From Gilvirhabdus luticola (GTDB taxonomy: Bacteria; Bacteroidota; Bacteroidia; Flavobacteriales; Flavobacteriaceae): a DNA stretch of 64,000 nt. Each line of letters begins with the position of its first letter. Position 1 is the stretch's first letter. The stretch lies in NCBI RefSeq assembly GCF_032583975.1, contig NZ_JAWHTF010000009.1; one strand, 5' to 3'. The notes beneath the pieces are model-generated. The model searched no databases, was not told where the DNA came from, and saw nothing but the letters and a program-made list of their open reading frames with translations. Both the position numbers and the translations under genes were made by a program. Shown here piece after piece: positions 62,820 to 64,000 of the stretch.

Positions 62820-64000
62820 ATGAAAAACAATTACCTTCTTTCTGTTTTCCTTTTCTTTTTGTCTTTGGCAAGTAATACCATTTATGCTCAAAATGAATCA
62901 GGAATTTACGAGAGTTATGCCATTCTTAACAGTAATGGAGGTGGTAATATCTACTTTGATTTACAAGCCGCTACTGCAAATACTGATTTTGATGGAGCAA
63001 ACTTGGGAACATTTACCCCTTCAGGTACCTTAATCTTAAATGGTGCCCAAAACAAAACCTATAAATGTGGGGCCGATAATATATTGAATGGATGGTTATA
63101 TTATAGAATTTATGAGCAAAGTTCTGTCCCTCCTGGTTTCATTTCTACTCCTATTTTTTTTAATTCAGACATTGGTAATGGAAATCATGGTGGATGCATC
63201 AGTGCCTTGCAACAAATTTGGGAGTCAAGTGGTGCTGGCATTGATGTTCTTAATGGATTAGGATCGGGTGATTATTATTTGGAAGTTTATACAACAGCTG
63301 ATTTTGATTTTACAAATGATGACATATTTGATGGAACTCATTATGCAAATAATGATCCTGATGGAGGTGGTCCGACATCTCCAAATAATTATAAGGCAGT
63401 TTTTAGAGTAGACAACCCTCCAACAGCAGCTTGCCAAAATATAATTGTGCAACTTGATGGATCTGGTAATGCCACAATTTCTGCAGCTGACATTGATAAC
63501 GGAAGTACAGATGATTTTGATGACCCACCAAATTTAAGTATTGATATCAATTCATTTAGCTGTTTGAATGTTGGATCACTAGTGACCGTAACTTTAACGG
63601 CAACAGATTCTTTGGGTCAAACCGATACTTGTATGGCTCAAGTGACTGTTGAAGATAATGTAAACCCGACAATTACTTGTTTGGGAAACCAGACTAGAAG
63701 TGCAGATCCAGGGCAATGCTATTATACAGTTTCTGGAACCGAGTTCGACCCTATCTCATATAATGACAATTGTAGTGTGGCCTCCATTGTAAATGATTTT
63801 AATGGTCTTTCCACTTTGGCTGGAGCACAGATCCCAGATGGAACACCCATAGAATGGACTGTGACCGATACCTCTGGCAACTATGTAGGCTGTATTCGAA
63901 TGGTTACGGTAACTGACAATGAAGCGCCTGTCGCCAACTGCCCAACGCCAAACGCTTCATACAATGCCGATGCGGGCCAGTGCGACGCGACGTTGTCCTT
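62820..64000 (+). CDS. HYR-domain cell-surface protein, 5' part only
   Basis: ATG at 62820 opens a frame that runs to the window end without a stop (393 complete codons). A signal peptide (MKNNYLLSVFLFFLSLASNT, cleavage near YAQ) is followed by a domain of about 170 residues with no match that I recognise, then HYR-type repeats: Cys-flanked units (ACQNIIVQLDGSGNATISA, ITCLGNQTRSADPGQC, then NDNCSVASI and TVTDNEAPVANC). Such proteins usually carry many HYR repeats and a C-terminal T9SS sorting domain, and act in adhesion or as part of the gliding/secretion surface. The C-terminus is not visible, so T9SS export is assumed. Confidence 0.8.
   Translation, partial: MKNNYLLSVFLFFLSLASNTIYAQNESGIYESYAILNSNGGGNIYFDLQAATANTDFDGANLGTFTPSGTLILNGAQNKTYKCGADNILNGWLYYRIYEQSSVPPGFISTPIFFNSDIGNGNHGGCISALQQIWESSGAGIDVLNGLGSGDYYLEVYTTADFDFTNDDIFDGTHYANNDPDGGGPTSPNNYKAVFRVDNPPTAACQNIIVQLDGSGNATISAADIDNGSTDDFDDPPNLSIDINSFSCLNVGSLVTVTLTATDSLGQTDTCMAQVTVEDNVNPTITCLGNQTRSADPGQCYYTVSGTEFDPISYNDNCSVASIVNDFNGLSTLAGAQIPDGTPIEWTVTDTSGNYVGCIRMVTVTDNEAPVANCPTPNASYNADAGQCDATLS

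Overview
The window reads as the chromosome of a marine-type member of the Flavobacteriaceae (Bacteroidota). Evidence: AT-rich DNA, promoters with a TAnnTTTG -7 box instead of a classical -10, gliding-motility genes (gldF/gldG), a fused ResB-CcsA cytochrome c maturation protein, DUF6090 proteins, sulfatases, and a large HYR-repeat surface protein. No rRNA, tRNA, CRISPR array, integrase or insertion sequence was recognised.

Layout. 1-18.5 kb is mostly housekeeping: the start of a thymidine phosphorylase gene (its 3' end lies outside the window), an ICMT-like methyltransferase, an acetyltransferase, an MFS pump, ccsBA, truncated haemoglobin, a compact DUF2520-kdsC-UbiA-maf run, MscS and CorA, then a PIG-L deacetylase / 36-residue membrane peptide / Na+ symporter / Gfo-Idh-MocA operon. 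18.5-27.5 kb has DUF2911, a membrane-protein gene split by one in-frame TGA, a structured repeat-like element, purC, VOC, PhoH, a DUF62 protein, a 30-codon gene relic, a fused gldF-gldG and dnaN. 27.5-37.4 kb has two sulfatases, small membrane proteins and a TolC-MFP-RND efflux operon with a PII-like protein.

37.4-56.2 kb is the most unusual part. Two paralogous class III cyclase-TPR proteins are transcribed divergently from a sigma-54 activator whose N-terminus is a CRP-type cyclic-nucleotide-binding domain with the phosphate-binding Glu and Arg-Ser retained. Starting 2 bp after the activator is an array of six DUF6090 paralogues. They share an almost invariant membrane-anchor head and have divergent tails. 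By head type they alternate EG/EN as three pairs, and two serine hydrolases are interspersed. Next come two operons (OsmC, and cysH / Tat-DsrE-like / Dabb) that share a palindromic upstream element and a -24-type sigma-54 promoter at almost identical spacing. Between them lies a NifJ-type oxidoreductase that appears to have lost ligands of its proximal Fe-S cluster. My inference is a cAMP-gated sigma-54 regulon linking a membrane-anchored DUF6090 array to sulfur, redox and keto-acid metabolism. The links are by proximity and shared DNA elements only and are not proven.

56.3-64 kb holds a zinc alcohol dehydrogenase, a cyclase-less relative of the TPR proteins, an aspartyl-protease-like protein, a membrane-bound AraC regulator, a small membrane protein, a 644-bp AT-rich gap, and the first 394 codons of a HYR-repeat adhesin that continues beyond the window. 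Family names are from memory of conserved motifs; no database search was possible.
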